In this document: positions 49,448 to 60,910 of the stretch, piece by piece
Layout: each line of letters starts with the position of its first letter
Position numbering within the stretch: position 1 is the stretch's first letter
NCBI RefSeq assembly: GCF_007833795.1
Contig: NZ_CP032702.1
Span: forward strand, 930,001 to 994,000
DNA length: 64,000 bases
From: Candidatus Pantoea soli
GTDB taxonomy: Bacteria; Pseudomonadota; Gammaproteobacteria; Enterobacterales; Enterobacteriaceae
Direction: 5' to 3'
Program-made: the position numbers and the translations under genes
The notes under the pieces: generated by a model
Database searches by the model: none
The model's input: the letters and a program-made list of their open reading frames with translations, nothing else
Told to the model about the DNA's origin: nothing

Positions 49448-50425
49448 ATGTCCTGTGGTGAATTCGAACTGATCGCACGTTATTTTAACCGCGTCACCAG
49501 CTCCCGCCGCGATGTGGAGAAGGGAATTGGTGACGACTGTGCGTTACTGAACCTGCCTGAAAAACAGACGCTGGCCATCAGCACCGATACGCTGGTCGCG
49601 GGCGTGCATTTCCTGCGTGATATTCATCCGGCCGATCTCGGCTACAAGGCGCTGGCGGTCAATCTCAGCGATCTGGCTGCCATGGGCGCTGACCCGGCAT
49701 GGCTGACGCTGGCGCTGACGCTACCAGAGGTGGATGAGCGCTGGCTGGCCGCATTCAGCGACAGCCTGTTTGAGCTGCTGGATTACTACGATATGCAGCT
49801 GATAGGCGGCGACACCACGCGCGGTCCCCTGAGCCTGACGCTGGGCATTCATGGCCTGGTGCCGGTTGGCCGGGCGCTGAAACGTTCCGGGGCCAGACCC
49901 GGTGACTGGATCTTTGTTACCGGCACGCTCGGCGACAGTGCGGCCGGGCTGGCGCTGCTGCAGCACCATCAACGCCTAAGCGATCCGGCGGTGCATGAAG
50001 CGCTGATTAAGCGCCACCTGCGGCCGATGCCGCGTATTCTGCAGGGGCAGGCGCTGCGCAACCTGGCGACATCGGCCATCGATCTCTCTGACGGTCTGAT
50101 TTCCGATCTCGGCCACATTCTGGCGGCGAGTCGCGTGGGAGCCCGGCTGAATCTGGAGACGCTGCCGCTCTCTGCCGCGCTGCACGACCATTTTGAGCCG
50201 GAGCAGGTGCTGCGCTGGGCGCTGAGCGGCGGCGAAGATTATGAGCTGTGCTTTACGGTGCCGGAAGTGAACCGCGGGGCGCTGGATGTGGCGCTGGGCC
50301 ATCTGGGGGTGCCTTATACCTGTATCGGGCAAATCGCCCCGGAAGGTGAGGGGCTGACGCTGCTGGAAAACGGCAAGCCGCGCCGCTTTAACCACAAAGG
50401 ATTTGACCACTTTGACGCGAAATAA
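49448..50425 (+). CDS. thiL: Thiamine-monophosphate kinase
   Basis: Makes thiamine diphosphate from the monophosphate. 325 residues, E. coli length. PurM/ThiL fold: GDDCALL near residue 28, [41 protein letters not shown] and [14 protein letters not shown] bind Mg-ATP (quoted in parts). The strong nusB terminator stands only 15 bases upstream, so the RBS is poor (GAGACCTGACTT). pgpA overlaps its end by 23 bases. Confidence 0.96.
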   Translation: MSCGEFELIARYFNRVTSSRRDVEKGIGDDCALLNLPEKQTLAISTDTLVAGVHFLRDIHPADLGYKALAVNLSDLAAMGADPAWLTLALTLPEVDERWLAAFSDSLFELLDYYDMQLIGGDTTRGPLSLTLGIHGLVPVGRALKRSGARPGDWIFVTGTLGDSAAGLALLQHHQRLSDPAVHEALIKRHLRPMPRILQGQALRNLATSAIDLSDGLISDLGHILAASRVGARLNLETLPLSAALHDHFEPEQVLRWALSGGEDYELCFTVPEVNRGALDVALGHLGVPYTCIGQIAPEGEGLTLLENGKPRRFNHKGFDHFDAK

Positions 50426-50903
50426 AGATGTCGCCAAAAGCCGGCTGCGCCTGCGTAATCCCTGGCATCTGCTGGCCACCGGCTTTGGCAGCGGCCTGAG
50501 CCCGATTATGCCAGGTACCGCCGGTTCCGTGGCGGCGATTCCGTTCTGGTGGCTGATGACCTCTCTGCCGCTACAGATTTACACGCTGCTGGTGCTGGTG
50601 GGGATCAGCGTCGGCGTCTATCTGTGTCACCGTACCGCGCGGGATATGGGCGTGCACGATCACGGCAGCATTGTCTGGGATGAGTTTATCGGCATGTGGA
50701 TTACGCTGATGGCGATTCCGGCAATGAGCTGGCAGTGGGTGCTGGCCGGGTTTGTGATTTTCCGCCTGTTTGATATGTGGAAACCCTGGCCTATCCGCTG
50801 GTTTGACCGCAACGTGCACGGCGGCATGGGCATCATGGTTGACGACATCATTGCCGGTGTCATTTCAGCTGGCATTCTGTACGGGCTTGGACTCGCCGTT
50901 TAA
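50403..50903 (+). CDS. pgpA: Phosphatidylglycerophosphatase A
   Basis: Dephosphorylates phosphatidylglycerophosphate at the inner membrane. 166 residues. [38 protein letters not shown] and [24 protein letters not shown] are conserved (in parts). The start is a TTG at 50403 inside thiL; it aligns with the E. coli N terminus ([15 protein letters not shown]) and no ATG precedes the conserved part. 23-base overlap with thiL suggests translational coupling. Confidence 0.94.
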   Translation: MTTLTRNKDVAKSRLRLRNPWHLLATGFGSGLSPIMPGTAGSVAAIPFWWLMTSLPLQIYTLLVLVGISVGVYLCHRTARDMGVHDHGSIVWDEFIGMWITLMAIPAMSWQWVLAGFVIFRLFDMWKPWPIRWFDRNVHGGMGIMVDDIIAGVISAGILYGLGLAV

Positions 50904-50975
50904 CGCCACTCCTTTTCTCTGCTGCGCCGCGACGGCCGCTTATCCAGACCGTCACGGCGCGCTGCAGTGCAGGAC

Positions 50976-51950
50976 TTATTCAAATCCCACTACCGGATGC
51001 GGCTGATACGCCATTTCCAGTTCAGCGATCTCAGTGGCGTCCAGCTCAATGTCCACGGCTTTCACCAGTTCGGCAAACTGCTGCTCGCGTGAGGCGCCGA
51101 TAATCGGCGCGGTGACCACCGGCTTGTGCAGCAGCCACGCCAGTGCCAGCTGCGCGCGGGTAACGCCTTTATCCGCCGCGACCGTCGCCAGCCGTTCGGC
51201 AATTGCCGCATCGTTCTCTTCCGTGCCGGTATAGAGTTTCTCCATGACATTATCCGATACCGAGCGCGCCGTGGTTTCCCCCCACGGCCGCGTCAGCTTA
51301 CCGCGCGCCAGCGGACTCCACGGCAGCACCGCAACGCCCTCCCGCTGACACAGCGGATGCATCTCGTTTTCCTCTTCACGCTGAATCAGGTTGTACTGAT
51401 CCTGCATGCTGACAAAACGCGCCCAGCCATGCTGCTGCTGCAGAGTGAGCGCCTGCGCAAACTGCGCGGCGTGCATTGATGACGCGCCGATATAGCGGGC
51501 TTTGCCGGCTTTAACCACCTCATCCAGCGCGGCCAGCGTCTCCTCAATCGGCGTGTTGTAATCCCAGCGGTGAATCTGCAGCAGATCGACATACTCCATG
51601 CCGAGACGCGTCAGGCTGTCATCAATTGACTGCAGAATATTGTTGCGTGACAGCCCCTGTGACAGGTTACTCAGCGGAAAATAGACTTTGGTCGCCACCA
51701 CCACGTCATCCCGGCGGGCGCTGCTTTTCAGCACGCGGCCCAGAATCTCTTCGCTGCTGCCGTCGGAGTAGCTGTTTGCCGTGTCAAAAAAGTTGATGCC
51801 GGCGTCCAGCGCCTGCTGAATCAGCGGACGGCTGCTCTCTTCCGGCAGCGTCCAGGCGTGATTGCCTCGCGTCGGATCGCCAAAAGTCATACAGCCTAAA
51901 CAGAGACGTGAAACCTGGAGATCGGTCTGGCCTAAACGAACGGTTTTCAT
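50976..51950 (-). CDS. yajO: Aldo/keto reductase YajO
   Basis: 324-residue NADPH-dependent TIM-barrel oxidoreductase, same length as E. coli YajO. Catalytic tetrad in the usual places: Asp in FFDTANSYSDG with Tyr, Lys in VVATKVYF and His in LLQIHRWD. In E. coli YajO has been linked to 1-deoxyxylulose 5-phosphate formation from ribulose 5-phosphate; its position next to dxs is suggestive. ATG 51950 has AGGAGCC upstream on the minus strand. Confidence 0.93.
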   Translation of the reverse strand: MKTVRLGQTDLQVSRLCLGCMTFGDPTRGNHAWTLPEESSRPLIQQALDAGINFFDTANSYSDGSSEEILGRVLKSSARRDDVVVATKVYFPLSNLSQGLSRNNILQSIDDSLTRLGMEYVDLLQIHRWDYNTPIEETLAALDEVVKAGKARYIGASSMHAAQFAQALTLQQQHGWARFVSMQDQYNLIQREEENEMHPLCQREGVAVLPWSPLARGKLTRPWGETTARSVSDNVMEKLYTGTEENDAAIAERLATVAADKGVTRAQLALAWLLHKPVVTAPIIGASREQQFAELVKAVDIELDATEIAELEMAYQPHPVVGFE

Positions 51951-52021
51951 GAAAGGCTCCTGCTCTTATACGTGAGGGAAAACTCTCCTCAAAGCATAGC
52001 AGCAGGAGCGGGGGAGGGGCG

Positions 52022-53887
52022 TTACTGCGCCAGCCAGGCGGCAATTTGCTGCTGAATACCGGCGGCATCCAGCTGGTAATCCACGCGGATCTCTTCCTGC
52101 GTGCCCTGCGGGATAAATTCATCCGGCAGGCCGAGGTTGAGCACCGGCACGCGCAGGCGTTTCGCCATCACGTACTCGTTGACGCCGCTGCCGGCACCGC
52201 CTTTGATCGCGCCTTCTTCCAGCGTAATCAGGGCGTCATGGCTGGCTGCCAGCTCGCGAATCAGCGCTTCATCCAGCGGTTTAACAAAACGCATGTCCAC
52301 CAGCGTTGCGTTCAGCGCCTCGGCCGCAGCCTGCGCTTCCGGCAGCAGCGTACCAAAGTTGAGGATTGCCAGCTGCTCGCCACGGCGCTTCACCACGCCT
52401 TTGCCCAGCGGCAGGCTGGCAAGCGGTTCCAGCGTGGCACCGGTGCCGGTGCCGCGCGGATAACGCACCGCGCTCGGGCCATCCTGGTAGTGGTAGCCGG
52501 TGTAAAGCATCTGACGGCACTCGTTTTCGTCGCTTGGCGTCATAATCACCATGCCCGGCACGCAGCGCAGATAGGCGATATCAAACGCGCCCTGATGCGT
52601 CTGGCCATCAGCGCCGACAATCCCGCCGCGGTCAATGGCAAACAGCACCGGCAGCTGCTGGATGGCGACATCGTGAATCACCTGGTCGTAAGCGCGCTGC
52701 AGGAAGGTGGAGTAGATTGCCACCACCGGCTTGTAGCCGCCAATCGCCATGCCTGCGGCAAAGGTCACCGCGTGCTGTTCAGCAATTGCCACATCAAAAT
52801 ACTGCTGCGGATATTCACGCGAGTAGCTCACCATACCGGAGCCTTCACGCATGGCAGGTGTCACGGCCATCAGGCGAGGATCGCCCGCCGCCATTTCGCT
52901 GAGCCAGTTGCCAAAAATTTTCGAATAGCTGGGCAAACCCGGCGCGCTTTTGGGCAGTGAACCGCTGGCCGGATCGAACTTCGGCACCGCGTGCCAGGCG
53001 ATCGGGTCCTGCTCCGCCGGCGCATAGCCTTTGCCCTTTTTGGTCATGATATGCAGGAACTGCGGGCCTTTCAGGTTACGCATGTTCTTCAGCGTGCTGA
53101 CCAGCGTCAGGACATCGTGACCGTCCACCGGACCGATATAGTTAAAGCCCAGCTCTTCAAACAGCGTGCCCGGCACCACCATACCTTTCAGGTGCTCTTC
53201 GGTGCGTTTTACCAGCTCTTTGATCGGTGGCAGACCGTCCAGTACGCGCTTGCCGCCTTCACGCAGGCGCGAATAGGTTTTACCGGAGAGAATCTGGGCC
53301 AGCCGATTGTTGAGTGCACCCACGTTTTCGGAGATCGACATTTCGTTGTCGTTGAGGATCACCAGCATATCCGGCTTGATGTCACCGGCGTGGTTCATCG
53401 CCTCAAAGGCCATGCCGGCCGTGATGGCGCCGTCGCCAATGATGCAGGCAGTGCGGCGGCCCTGGCCTTCCCGCTCTGCGGCCACGGCCATGCCGAGCCC
53501 GGCGCTGATCGAGGTAGAGGAGTGGCCGACGCTCAGCACGTCGTATTCACTCTCACCGCGCCACGGGAATGGATGCAGGCCATTTTTCTGACGGATAGTG
53601 CCGATGCGATCGCGGCGTCCGGTCAGGATCTTGTGCGGATAGGCCTGATGGCCGACGTCCCACACCAGATGGTCAAACGGGGTGTTGTAAACATAATGCA
53701 GCGCGACTGTTAGCTCGACGACGCCCAGGCCGGAAGCAAAGTGGCCGGAAGACCGGCTCACGCTATCCAGCAGATACTGACGCAGCTCATCACACAGGGC
53801 CGGAAGTTTTTCTTTCGGCAGTAAACGTAATTCCTGAACCGTGCCTGCTAACGCCAGTGTCGGGTATTTTGCAATATCAAAACTCAT
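52022..53887 (-). CDS. dxs: 1-deoxy-D-xylulose-5-phosphate synthase
   Basis: First enzyme of the MEP isoprenoid pathway; condenses pyruvate with glyceraldehyde 3-phosphate using thiamine diphosphate. 621 residues (E. coli 620). ThDP motif [23 protein letters not shown], transketolase blocks [22 protein letters not shown] and [11 protein letters not shown] (parts). I chose ATG 53887 ([14 protein letters not shown]), which aligns with E. coli, over an in-frame ATG at 53923. ispA lies 19 bases upstream, xseB-ispA-dxs being one operon. Confidence 0.97.
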   Translation of the reverse strand: MSFDIAKYPTLALAGTVQELRLLPKEKLPALCDELRQYLLDSVSRSSGHFASGLGVVELTVALHYVYNTPFDHLVWDVGHQAYPHKILTGRRDRIGTIRQKNGLHPFPWRGESEYDVLSVGHSSTSISAGLGMAVAAEREGQGRRTACIIGDGAITAGMAFEAMNHAGDIKPDMLVILNDNEMSISENVGALNNRLAQILSGKTYSRLREGGKRVLDGLPPIKELVKRTEEHLKGMVVPGTLFEELGFNYIGPVDGHDVLTLVSTLKNMRNLKGPQFLHIMTKKGKGYAPAEQDPIAWHAVPKFDPASGSLPKSAPGLPSYSKIFGNWLSEMAAGDPRLMAVTPAMREGSGMVSYSREYPQQYFDVAIAEQHAVTFAAGMAIGGYKPVVAIYSTFLQRAYDQVIHDVAIQQLPVLFAIDRGGIVGADGQTHQGAFDIAYLRCVPGMVIMTPSDENECRQMLYTGYHYQDGPSAVRYPRGTGTGATLEPLASLPLGKGVVKRRGEQLAILNFGTLLPEAQAAAEALNATLVDMRFVKPLDEALIRELAASHDALITLEEGAIKGGAGSGVNEYVMAKRLRVPVLNLGLPDEFIPQGTQEEIRVDYQLDAAGIQQQIAAWLAQ

Positions 53888-53906
53888 CAGAGACTCATTA
53901 TGAAAG

Positions 53907-54806
53907 TTATTTATCGCGTTCAATTATGAAGCTTGCCAGCGCTTGTAATGCGCTTGTGTCATACGATTGTGCGGCCAGCGTATCCAGGGCGCTGAGGGCT
54001 TCCTGATACAGATCCTGCGCTTTGGCCCGGGCGTTATCCAGCCCCATCAGCGCCGGGTAGGTGCTTTTGCCCAGTGCCTGATCGGCACCCTGCGTTTTGC
54101 CCAGCACCGCGGTATCCCCAATGACATCCAGAATGTCATCCTGCACCTGAAACGCCAGACCGATGGCGCTGGCATAACTGTCCAGCTGCGGCAGCGCGGC
54201 GCGGCCTGCCTCACCCGCCGCCAGCGCACCGAGACGCACAGCGGCACGAATCAGCGCGCCGGTTTTGTGGCGATGAATCTGTTCGAGCTGGGCAAGATCG
54301 ATGTGTTTGCCTTCGGCGGCCAGATCCAGTGCCTGTCCGCCGCACATACCGGCAACGCCGCTGGCCTGGGCCAGTTCCGACAGCATCGCAATACGGTCCT
54401 GCGGGCTGACGCCCGGCATGGGCTGATCGGCGAGGATCGAAAACGCCAGAGTTTGCAGTGCATCACCGGCGAGAATCGCCGTGTCTTCACCATACTTTAT
54501 ATGGCAGGTTGGCTGCCCGCGGCGGAGTGCGTCGTCATCCATCGCCGGCAGATCGTCATGAATCAGAGAGTAAGCATGGATACACTCTATCGCCGCGGCG
54601 GGCGCATCCAGGCTGGCGCTATCGGCGCGCAGCATTTCTCCTGTGGCGTACACCAGAAACGGGCGCAGGCGCTTACCGCCTAATAGTGCCCCATAATGCA
54701 TGGCATTCACCAGAGGAGAACTCTGAAAAGGAAGTGGATCTATTAAGCGCGTCAACGCCAGATTCACGCGCTCATGGTACGCGCGCTGTAATTGGACGAA
54801 ATCCAT
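53907..54806 (-). CDS. ispA: Farnesyl diphosphate synthase
   Basis: Geranyl- and farnesyl-diphosphate synthase, cytosolic. 299 residues as in E. coli. First Asp-rich motif [14 protein letters not shown], second [26 protein letters not shown] and [12 protein letters not shown] are conserved. The start overlaps the xseB stop by one base (TGATG), implying coupled translation. Middle gene of xseB-ispA-dxs. Confidence 0.97.
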   Translation of the reverse strand: MDFVQLQRAYHERVNLALTRLIDPLPFQSSPLVNAMHYGALLGGKRLRPFLVYATGEMLRADSASLDAPAAAIECIHAYSLIHDDLPAMDDDALRRGQPTCHIKYGEDTAILAGDALQTLAFSILADQPMPGVSPQDRIAMLSELAQASGVAGMCGGQALDLAAEGKHIDLAQLEQIHRHKTGALIRAAVRLGALAAGEAGRAALPQLDSYASAIGLAFQVQDDILDVIGDTAVLGKTQGADQALGKSTYPALMGLDNARAKAQDLYQEALSALDTLAAQSYDTSALQALASFIIERDK

Positions 54807-55048
54807 CAGTCATTTTCCGGCGTAAAAGGAGCAAGCTCAGCGTCTTTGTCATCGCTCAGCAGAATCTGAACGCGCTGCTCAGCCTGCTGCAGCGTCTGCT
54901 GGCCGCTGCGTGCCAGCTGAACGCCACGTTCGAATTCATTCAGCGCATCTTCCAGCGGTAGTTCGCCACTTTCCAGGCGGCTGACAATCTGTTCCAGCTG
55001 CTGCAGGGCGCTTTCAAACGTTACAGGCGCTTCGGCTTTTTTCGGCAT
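54806..55048 (-). CDS. xseB: Exodeoxyribonuclease VII small subunit
   Basis: 80 residues (E. coli 80). Helical hairpin: [33 protein letters not shown] (in part) is diagnostic. Works with XseA, not in the window, to degrade single-stranded DNA. First gene of the xseB-ispA-dxs operon; divergent from thiI across 234 bases. Acidic tail [16 protein letters not shown]. Confidence 0.96.
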   Translation of the reverse strand: MPKKAEAPVTFESALQQLEQIVSRLESGELPLEDALNEFERGVQLARSGQQTLQQAEQRVQILLSDDKDAELAPFTPEND

Positions 55049-55167
55049 AATCAGTGTCGACTCACAGGTTGGGAATCATCTTGCAATCGGTCATGGTAGC
55101 CGACGAGAATTAATTAGCAAAATAATCAATCCGGGGCGGCTTGCTTAAAGCAGTCGACCGACAAAGG

Positions 55168-55176
55168 TGGTATACT
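55168..55176 (+). promoter_or_regulatory. Extended -10 promoter for thiI
   Basis: TGGTATACT: TATACT (55171-55176) with a TG extension one base before. No good -35 lies 17 bases upstream, as expected for extended -10 promoters. About 106 bases before thiI. Confidence 0.5.
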
Positions 55177-55189
55177 TTCGCGCCTCGGA

Positions 55190-55214
55190 TGCGGGGGCGA
55201 TAACAAACCCCGCA
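55190..55214 (+). promoter_or_regulatory. Leader hairpin in thiI 5' region
   Basis: TGCGGGG (55190-55196) and CCCCGCA (55208-55214) pair across an 11-base loop, about 13 bases after the -10 element. It would form at the 5' end of the thiI transcript. No T-run, and no thiamine riboswitch core recognised. Confidence 0.4.
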
Positions 55215-55282
55215 ATTATATGATCTTACCAGCTAAGTGCCGATGCTTTTAGCACTTATTTGCCCAACGAAGCTGTGTCGCC

Positions 55283-56731
55283 ATGAAGTTTATCATCAAG
55301 CTCTTTCCTGAAATCACCATCAAAAGTCAGTCGGTGCGGCTGCGCTTTATCAAAATTCTGACCGGCAATATCCGTAACACTCTGCGTACCGTCGCTGACG
55401 ACATCGCGGTAGTGCGCCACTGGGATCACATTGAGGTCCGCGCGAAGGATGAAGCACTGCGCCCGATTATCACGGACGAGCTGACGCGTATTCCGGGTAT
55501 TCACCACGTGCTGGCGGTAGAAGACCGCACCTGGACCGATATGCACGACATCTTCGAGCAGACGCTGGCGCTGAACCGCGAGCGGCTGGAAGGCAAAAGC
55601 TTCTGCGTGCGCGTGAAGCGTCGTGGTAAGCATAGCTTCAGTTCGCAGGATGTGGAGCGCTATGTTGGCGGTGGGCTTAATCAGCATATTGAAAGCGCGC
55701 GCGTGCAGCTGAACCGCCCTGAGGAGACGGTCAATCTGGAGATTGAAGATGATCGCCTGCTGCTGGTGACCGGCCGCTATGAAGGGCTGGGCGGCTTCCC
55801 GATTGGTACACAGGAAGACGTGCTGTCGCTGATTTCCGGCGGTTTCGATTCCGGTGTTTCCAGCTATATGCTGATGCGTCGCGGCTGCCGCGTGCACTAC
55901 TGCTTCTTTAATCTGGGCGGCGCCGCGCATGAAATTGGCGTTCGCCAGGTGGCGCACTATCTGTGGCAGCGCTTTGGCCGTTCGCATCGCGTGCGCTTTG
56001 TGGCGATCAACTTTGAGCCGGTGGTGGGCGAGATCCTTGAAAAAGTGGATGACGGCCAGATGGGCGTGGTGCTGAAGCGGATGATGGTTCGCGCGGCCTC
56101 AATGGTCGCAGAGCGCTACGGCGTGCAGGCGCTGGTCACCGGCGAAGCGCTGGGGCAGGTCTCCAGCCAGACGCTGACCAACCTGCGCCTGATCGATAAC
56201 GCCTCGGATACGCTGATTCTGCGTCCGCTGATTTCCCACGACAAAGAGCACATCATTGATGTGGCGCGTCAGATTGGCACCGAAGATTTTGCCCGTACCA
56301 TGCCGGAGTACTGTGGCGTGATCTCCAAAAGCCCGACCGTCAAAGCGGTGAAGGCGAAGATTGAAGCCGAAGAGGGCAATTTTGACTTCGACATCCTGAA
56401 CCGGGTGGTGCAGGAAGCCAGCAACGTCGACATTCGTGAAATTGCCGAGCAGACAGAAGAGGAAGTCACCGAGGTTGAAACCGTGGACTCTTTCAGCGAC
56501 AACGATATGGTGCTGGATATCCGCGCGGTGGATGAGCAGGAAGATAAGCCACTGTCGCTGCAGGGCGTCGGCGTGAAATCCCTGCCGTTCTACAAGCTGA
56601 GCACGCAGTTTGGCGACCTGGATCAGAGTAAAACCTGGCTGCTGTATTGCGATCGCGGCGTCATGAGCCGTCTGCAGGCGCTCTATCTGCACGAGCAGGG
56701 CTTCAAAAACGTGAAGGTCTACCGGCCGTAA
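55283..56731 (+). CDS. thiI: tRNA 4-thiouridine sulfurtransferase / thiamine sulfur carrier enzyme ThiI
   Basis: Adds sulfur to U8 of tRNA and serves thiazole synthesis. 482 residues as in E. coli. N-terminal NFLD and THUMP domains (about 1-165), PP-loop adenylating motif [10 protein letters not shown] (about 184-193), C-terminal rhodanese domain with catalytic Cys456 in [10 protein letters not shown] at the E. coli position. ATG 55283 in context GTCGCC, weak RBS. Divergent from xseB. Confidence 0.97.
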   Translation: MKFIIKLFPEITIKSQSVRLRFIKILTGNIRNTLRTVADDIAVVRHWDHIEVRAKDEALRPIITDELTRIPGIHHVLAVEDRTWTDMHDIFEQTLALNRERLEGKSFCVRVKRRGKHSFSSQDVERYVGGGLNQHIESARVQLNRPEETVNLEIEDDRLLLVTGRYEGLGGFPIGTQEDVLSLISGGFDSGVSSYMLMRRGCRVHYCFFNLGGAAHEIGVRQVAHYLWQRFGRSHRVRFVAINFEPVVGEILEKVDDGQMGVVLKRMMVRAASMVAERYGVQALVTGEALGQVSSQTLTNLRLIDNASDTLILRPLISHDKEHIIDVARQIGTEDFARTMPEYCGVISKSPTVKAVKAKIEAEEGNFDFDILNRVVQEASNVDIREIAEQTEEEVTEVETVDSFSDNDMVLDIRAVDEQEDKPLSLQGVGVKSLPFYKLSTQFGDLDQSKTWLLYCDRGVMSRLQALYLHEQGFKNVKVYRP

Positions 56732-56788
56732 GCTGGCGGGTGACCGGCTATCCGGGCCGCGGTTAAAGGCGGCCCGTTGCGCTGCGGC

Positions 56789-57391
56789 TTATTCAAATTC
56801 CTGATAGTTGTAAATACCAGCCGCCAGCACCAGCTGTGCCGCGACCTCGCGCGCCGTCTCTTTATCCACCAGCAGATCAATCAGCTTCAGGGCAAAATCG
56901 ATGGCGGTGCCCGGCCCCTGGCTGGTCAGCAGGTTGACGCGGGGATCCCACACCACCCGGCGCTCCATCCAGCGCGTTTCCGGAATGCTCTCTTTCAGAC
57001 CGGGAAAACCGGTCATGTTGCCCACCGGGAAGAGATCGTGCGGCACCAGTACCGTGCCCGGTGCGGCACAAATCGCCGCCACGATTTTTCCAGCGAGGTG
57101 AAACTGGCGCACGGTTTCCACCAGCAGCGGACTATCGCGGAAGGTTTCGGCGCCTTTCACTCCGCCCGGCAGAACGATGGCAGCAAAATCGTTATCAGCC
57201 ACTTCTACCAGCGGTGCATCCGCCAGCAGCCGCACGCCGCGCGAGCAGACGATCTCACGCGTACCGTCACCTTCTACGCTGGCTGTGGTGACCTGCAGTC
57301 CGCCACGGACCAGTAAATCTATCGTGGTGACCGCTTCGGTCTCTTCACTGCCATGAGCGAGGCAAACCAGAACCGATGGGCTGGCGCGCAT
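56789..57391 (-). CDS. yajL: DJ-1 family protein deglycase YajL
   Basis: 200 residues (E. coli 196), DJ-1/PfpI superfamily, implicated in oxidative and carbonyl stress and reported as deglycase. Nucleophile-elbow Cys108 in AAICAAPGT (Cys106 in E. coli), Glu16 or 17 in GSEETEAV. Start ATG 57391 lies inside panE; the two overlap by 47 bases on the same strand, which points to coupled expression. Confidence 0.95.
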   Translation of the reverse strand: MRASPSVLVCLAHGSEETEAVTTIDLLVRGGLQVTTASVEGDGTREIVCSRGVRLLADAPLVEVADNDFAAIVLPGGVKGAETFRDSPLLVETVRQFHLAGKIVAAICAAPGTVLVPHDLFPVGNMTGFPGLKESIPETRWMERRVVWDPRVNLLTSQGPGTAIDFALKLIDLLVDKETAREVAAQLVLAAGIYNYQEFE

Positions 57392-58265
57392 AATGGGACT
57401 CCTTGCGTTTAATCATGTCATACAAACGGGTATTTTCCGGCAGCGATATCCCCTGCGCGCGGGCGCGGCGCAGCAGATAGCCGGTGATGTAGTCAATTTC
57501 GGTCTGACGTCGGGCGCGCACATCCTGCAGCATGGATGAAACATTGGCCGCGGTGCTGTCGATCACGTCATAGACCATGTCGCGCAGGTTATCGAGTGCT
57601 ATATGCTCGCCTTCACGCGCCATCACCCAGGCGATCTCTTCGCACAGCGTGGCGATCTGCTGCGGCCAGGCGCGCAGTGCGCCATTCTGGCAGTCATGCT
57701 CCACCGTCAGCGGGTTAATGACGCAGTTCACCGCCAGTTTGCGCCAACAGGCTGAGGCGATGTTGTCATGCCAGGCGACATCGGGCAGCGCCTGATGCAG
57801 GCTGTCGGCAAGCGCGCTCAGCGCCGCGCTTTCGCGGCTGACCGGGCCGATGTGCGTGACACCCGCCGCCACGTGCTTGATCACCGTGCCGTCACGCATC
57901 GCGGCGTGGGTAGTGATACCGCGCAGCAGCGGCTGCTGCAGATCCCGTAATTCGTCCACCGTCCCCATACCATTGTGCAGCAGCAGCACCGGCGTGCCGG
58001 CAGCCAGCACGCTTTGCAGATTTTTCACCGCAGGCGAAACCTGTGGCGCTTTCAGGGTCACCAGCAGCAGATCGCTGCGGGCCAGAAACAGCGGATCGTT
58101 GGCGACAAAGGTGTGGTTTGTGATATTACCCTGCGTATCTGTCACATTGACCGCACAGTAGGGCTGCGGCACCCGCAGCCAGCCCTGTACCTCGTGCCCC
58201 TGACGGGCCAGCGCGTCGAGCCAGATCTGGCCGATGGCACCGCAACCCAACACGGTAATTTTCAT
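57345..58265 (-). CDS. panE: 2-dehydropantoate 2-reductase
   Basis: NADPH-dependent ketopantoate reduction in pantothenate synthesis. 306 residues (E. coli 303). Rossmann motif GCGAIGQIW at 7-15; catalytic Lys in [28 protein letters not shown] near the end. I chose ATG 58265 ([13 protein letters not shown]), which aligns with the family; an earlier in-frame ATG at 58358 would intrude on the promoter region of yajQ. 3' end overlaps yajL by 47 bases. Confidence 0.95.
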   Translation of the reverse strand: MKITVLGCGAIGQIWLDALARQGHEVQGWLRVPQPYCAVNVTDTQGNITNHTFVANDPLFLARSDLLLVTLKAPQVSPAVKNLQSVLAAGTPVLLLHNGMGTVDELRDLQQPLLRGITTHAAMRDGTVIKHVAAGVTHIGPVSRESAALSALADSLHQALPDVAWHDNIASACWRKLAVNCVINPLTVEHDCQNGALRAWPQQIATLCEEIAWVMAREGEHIALDNLRDMVYDVIDSTAANVSSMLQDVRARRQTEIDYITGYLLRRARAQGISLPENTRLYDMIKRKESHYARQPIGSGLPRSWQ

Positions 58266-58385
58266 TTTGCCTCCCGCGGCCGGGTGAAGCTGTCTCAGCC
58301 TGATTATCGCTTTCCGCGTCTCGTGTTTTATTAGCGCGGCAAGACGCGTATTATGCATGTCACTTTAGTATCAGGAGAAGAAAAG

Positions 58386-58877
58386 ATGCCATCTTTCGAT
58401 ATCGTTTCCGAAGTCGAACTGCCGGAAGTGCGTAATGCTGTAGAGAACGCAAACCGCGAAATCTCTACCCGTTTTGATTTCCGCAACGTGAGCGCCACCA
58501 TTGAGCTCAACGAGAAGAATGAGACCATCAAAGTGACCAGCGAATCCGATTTTCAGGTGAAACAGCTGGTGGATATTCTGCGTGAAAAGCTGCTGAAGCG
58601 TGGCATTGAAGGCGCAGCCATTGAGGTGCCGGAAGAGATCGTACACAGCGGTAAAAGCTGGAGCGTGGAAGCGAAGCTGAAAAAAGGCATTGAGAGCGAT
58701 GTGGCGAAAAAGATCGTCAAACTGATCAAAGACAGCAAGCTGAAAGTGCAGACGCAGATCCAGGGCGAAGAGCTGCGCGTGACCGGAAAATCACGCGACG
58801 ATCTGCAGGGCGCGATGGCGCTGGTGCGCAACGGCAATCTGGGCCAGCCTTTCCAGTTCAAAAACTTCCGCGATTAA
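58386..58877 (+). CDS. yajQ: Nucleotide-binding protein YajQ
   Basis: 163 residues as in E. coli; UPF0234/YajQ fold with two RNP-like halves. In Xanthomonas a homologue binds cyclic di-GMP and acts in transcription; in E. coli binds nucleotides. [29 protein letters not shown] and the C-terminal [23 protein letters not shown] are conserved (in parts). Start ATG 58386 with AGGAGAAGAA upstream. Its last 4 bases overlap the end of the convergent activator gene. Confidence 0.95.
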   Translation: MPSFDIVSEVELPEVRNAVENANREISTRFDFRNVSATIELNEKNETIKVTSESDFQVKQLVDILREKLLKRGIEGAAIEVPEEIVHSGKSWSVEAKLKKGIESDVAKKIVKLIKDSKLKVQTQIQGEELRVTGKSRDDLQGAMALVRNGNLGQPFQFKNFRD

Positions 58878-60643
58878 ACGCGTTTGTCGCGCGCCGCACG
58901 GCGGTACAGCGTGCTGCGCGCGATACCTAAGGCTTCTGCCGCTTTACTGACATTGCCGTTGAACCGCTGCAGCGTGGCATGAATCAGCTGCGCATCGTGC
59001 TGCTGTCGATCGCCCGCTGACGGCGCCGCAGCGCGGTATTCCGCCGGTAACTGCGCTTCAGTCACCTCTTCGCCATCATCCGCCAGCGCCAGCAGCACGC
59101 GCAGCAGGCTGCGCAGCTGGCGCACATTCCCCGGCCACGGCAGCTGCGCCAGCACCGCCAGCAGCGCAGGAGAGAGCCGCACCCCGCGCGCGTCTGCTCC
59201 CAGCTCCTGCCATAAGTGCGTGATAAAACCCGTGACATCCGGCCAGTTGCGCAGCGGCGGAATGGTCAGGGAAAACTCCTGCAGACGGTAGAGCAGATCT
59301 TCACGAAACTCTCCCTCAGCCACTCTGCGGGCCAGATCGCGATGCGTGGCGCAAATCACCGCAAAGTTGACCGGCCAGCTGCGGCTGGCACCCAGCGGAG
59401 CCACTTCTTTCTCCTGCAGTACGCGCAGCAGACGGGTCTGCAACGCCAGCGGCATATCGCCAATCTCATCCAGAAACAGCACACCGCCGTCGGCCTCGCG
59501 GATTTTTCCGATATAGCCCTGTTTACTGGCGCCGGTAAAAGCACCGGGCTGATAGCCGAACAGTTCAGATTCAATCAGCGCTTCCGGAATTGCGGCACAG
59601 TTAATGGCGACAAATTTGCCGTCGCGCCAGCGGCTTCGCTGATGCAGGGCGCGGCTGACATACTCTTTACCGCTGCCGGTTTCGCCGTGAATACAGAGTG
59701 AGACGCCGGCATTAAGCAGCCGCACCATTTTTTCACCGTCACGCTGCAGGGAAAAGGGCAGGTCGGGTAGCGTCTCCGCCGGTGGGGCGAAATGGCGGCG
59801 CTGCGGCGCACGCAGCCGGTAATAGAAGCGCTGTCCGTTTACCGTAACCGGCAGGGGAATACTGGTGGCCTGTTGTACCAGCTGCGGAAACAGCTGCGGG
59901 AAGGAGAGGCTGCCCAGCGCGCCAGTGCTGAGGGCCAGCGCCCGCAGCGCCAGGCGGTTGGCCGCGGTAAGCAGCGTGTCGGAGAATACCAGCAGCAGCT
60001 CATCGCTGCTATCAAGGCCCTCCGGTTGCGTATGCAGGCTCATCAGCCACTGCTGCGGATGCAGGCTCTGCTTCACCCACAGGTACTCAATTTGTCTGGC
60101 GGCGGCCTTCACCCGGCTGAGCGTATCCGGATGTGCAACCTGGGCCGGTCCGGAAATATCAATCACGCCGGCAATCTGCCCGCCGGGCATCTGCAGCGGC
60201 ATGGCGGCGCAGTACAATCCCTGATTGCGCATCAGGAAATGCTGCTGACCGTGGATTTCACAGCCGTCATCAATCGCCAGCGCGGTGCCGATGGCATTGG
60301 TGCCGCGTCCGCATTCGCTCCATAAATTGCCGGGTGCCAGGGCAAAACGCTGCGCTTTTTCCATCGCCTGCATATCACCTGCGGTATGCAGCACCAGCCC
60401 GCTGGCGTCAGAGAGGATCACCACGGCCTGCTTTGGCGCCATCTGCTGCGCCAGTTGCTTAATCACTGGCTGCGCGAATTGCTGCCAGCCACTGTTACTG
60501 GCCACCACATCCGCCAGCTCACGCTGCCGCAGACGGGGAAAATCGTCAGCCGCAGGGTCAAGACCATACAGCTGGCTGCGAAACCAAGAGTCGCTGAGCA
60601 GCGGATTGATATCAACGGCAGACGCGGCGGAATTTCCCTGCAT
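58874..60643 (-). CDS. Sigma54-dependent activator, AcoR-like
   Basis: 589 residues: N-terminal GAF-type sensor (about 60-190), AAA+ domain (about 300-530) with Walker A GETGSGKE, sigma54-contact loop GAFTGA intact, Walker [12 protein letters not shown], and a Fis-type helix-turn-helix at the end ([21 protein letters not shown]). This is the AcoR/AcxR layout of regulators for acetoin, alcohol or aldehyde use. I prefer ATG 60643, 6 bases after GAGG; an in-frame ATG at 60655 is possible. Divergent from aldehyde and alcohol dehydrogenase genes with a -24/-12 promoter and palindromes in between. Confidence 0.9.
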   Translation of the reverse strand: MQGNSAASAVDINPLLSDSWFRSQLYGLDPAADDFPRLRQRELADVVASNSGWQQFAQPVIKQLAQQMAPKQAVVILSDASGLVLHTAGDMQAMEKAQRFALAPGNLWSECGRGTNAIGTALAIDDGCEIHGQQHFLMRNQGLYCAAMPLQMPGGQIAGVIDISGPAQVAHPDTLSRVKAAARQIEYLWVKQSLHPQQWLMSLHTQPEGLDSSDELLLVFSDTLLTAANRLALRALALSTGALGSLSFPQLFPQLVQQATSIPLPVTVNGQRFYYRLRAPQRRHFAPPAETLPDLPFSLQRDGEKMVRLLNAGVSLCIHGETGSGKEYVSRALHQRSRWRDGKFVAINCAAIPEALIESELFGYQPGAFTGASKQGYIGKIREADGGVLFLDEIGDMPLALQTRLLRVLQEKEVAPLGASRSWPVNFAVICATHRDLARRVAEGEFREDLLYRLQEFSLTIPPLRNWPDVTGFITHLWQELGADARGVRLSPALLAVLAQLPWPGNVRQLRSLLRVLLALADDGEEVTEAQLPAEYRAAAPSAGDRQQHDAQLIHATLQRFNGNVSKAAEALGIARSTLYRRAARDKRV

Positions 60644-60666
60644 TGGTGACCTCATGCCAGACGAAG

Positions 60667-60716
60667 TGTTGCAACATTGTAGCGTTAAGGTTCTCCTGGT
60701 GTTGCGATGCGCAACA
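60667..60716 (+). promoter_or_regulatory. Two TGTTGC/GCAACA palindromes, likely enhancer sites
   Basis: TGTTGCAACA (60667-60676), a perfect 10-bp palindrome, and TGTTGCG-atg-CGCAACA (60700-60716), perfect 7-bp arms. They share TGTTGC/GCAACA halves and lie 108-170 bases upstream of the sigma54-type promoter, the usual place for an activator of this class. Confidence 0.68.
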
Positions 60717-60823
60717 CAGTTAACCGCTTTGTCGCGCCAGCCACAGCGGGAAGAGATAACGGATTCTATGCAGTTTGCTGTATTTAAGCGATTTTTTCAG
60801 GTTTTTCTGGCGTCTGCGAAAGC

Positions 60824-60839
60824 TGGCACGCGTGCTGCA
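60824..60839 (+). promoter_or_regulatory. Sigma54 (-24/-12) promoter
   Basis: TGGCACG-CGTG-CTGCA, one mismatch from TGGCACR-N4-TTGCA, with the invariant GG (60825-60826) and GC (60837-60838) 10 bases apart. It ends 71 bases before the aldehyde dehydrogenase start. Confidence 0.8.
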
Positions 60840-60910
60840 ATATCCCTTTCAGCAGCGCGGCGCAGGCTGATGCTGCCCTGATAACAACATCTGACCCTGA
60901 GGAGTTTGCA

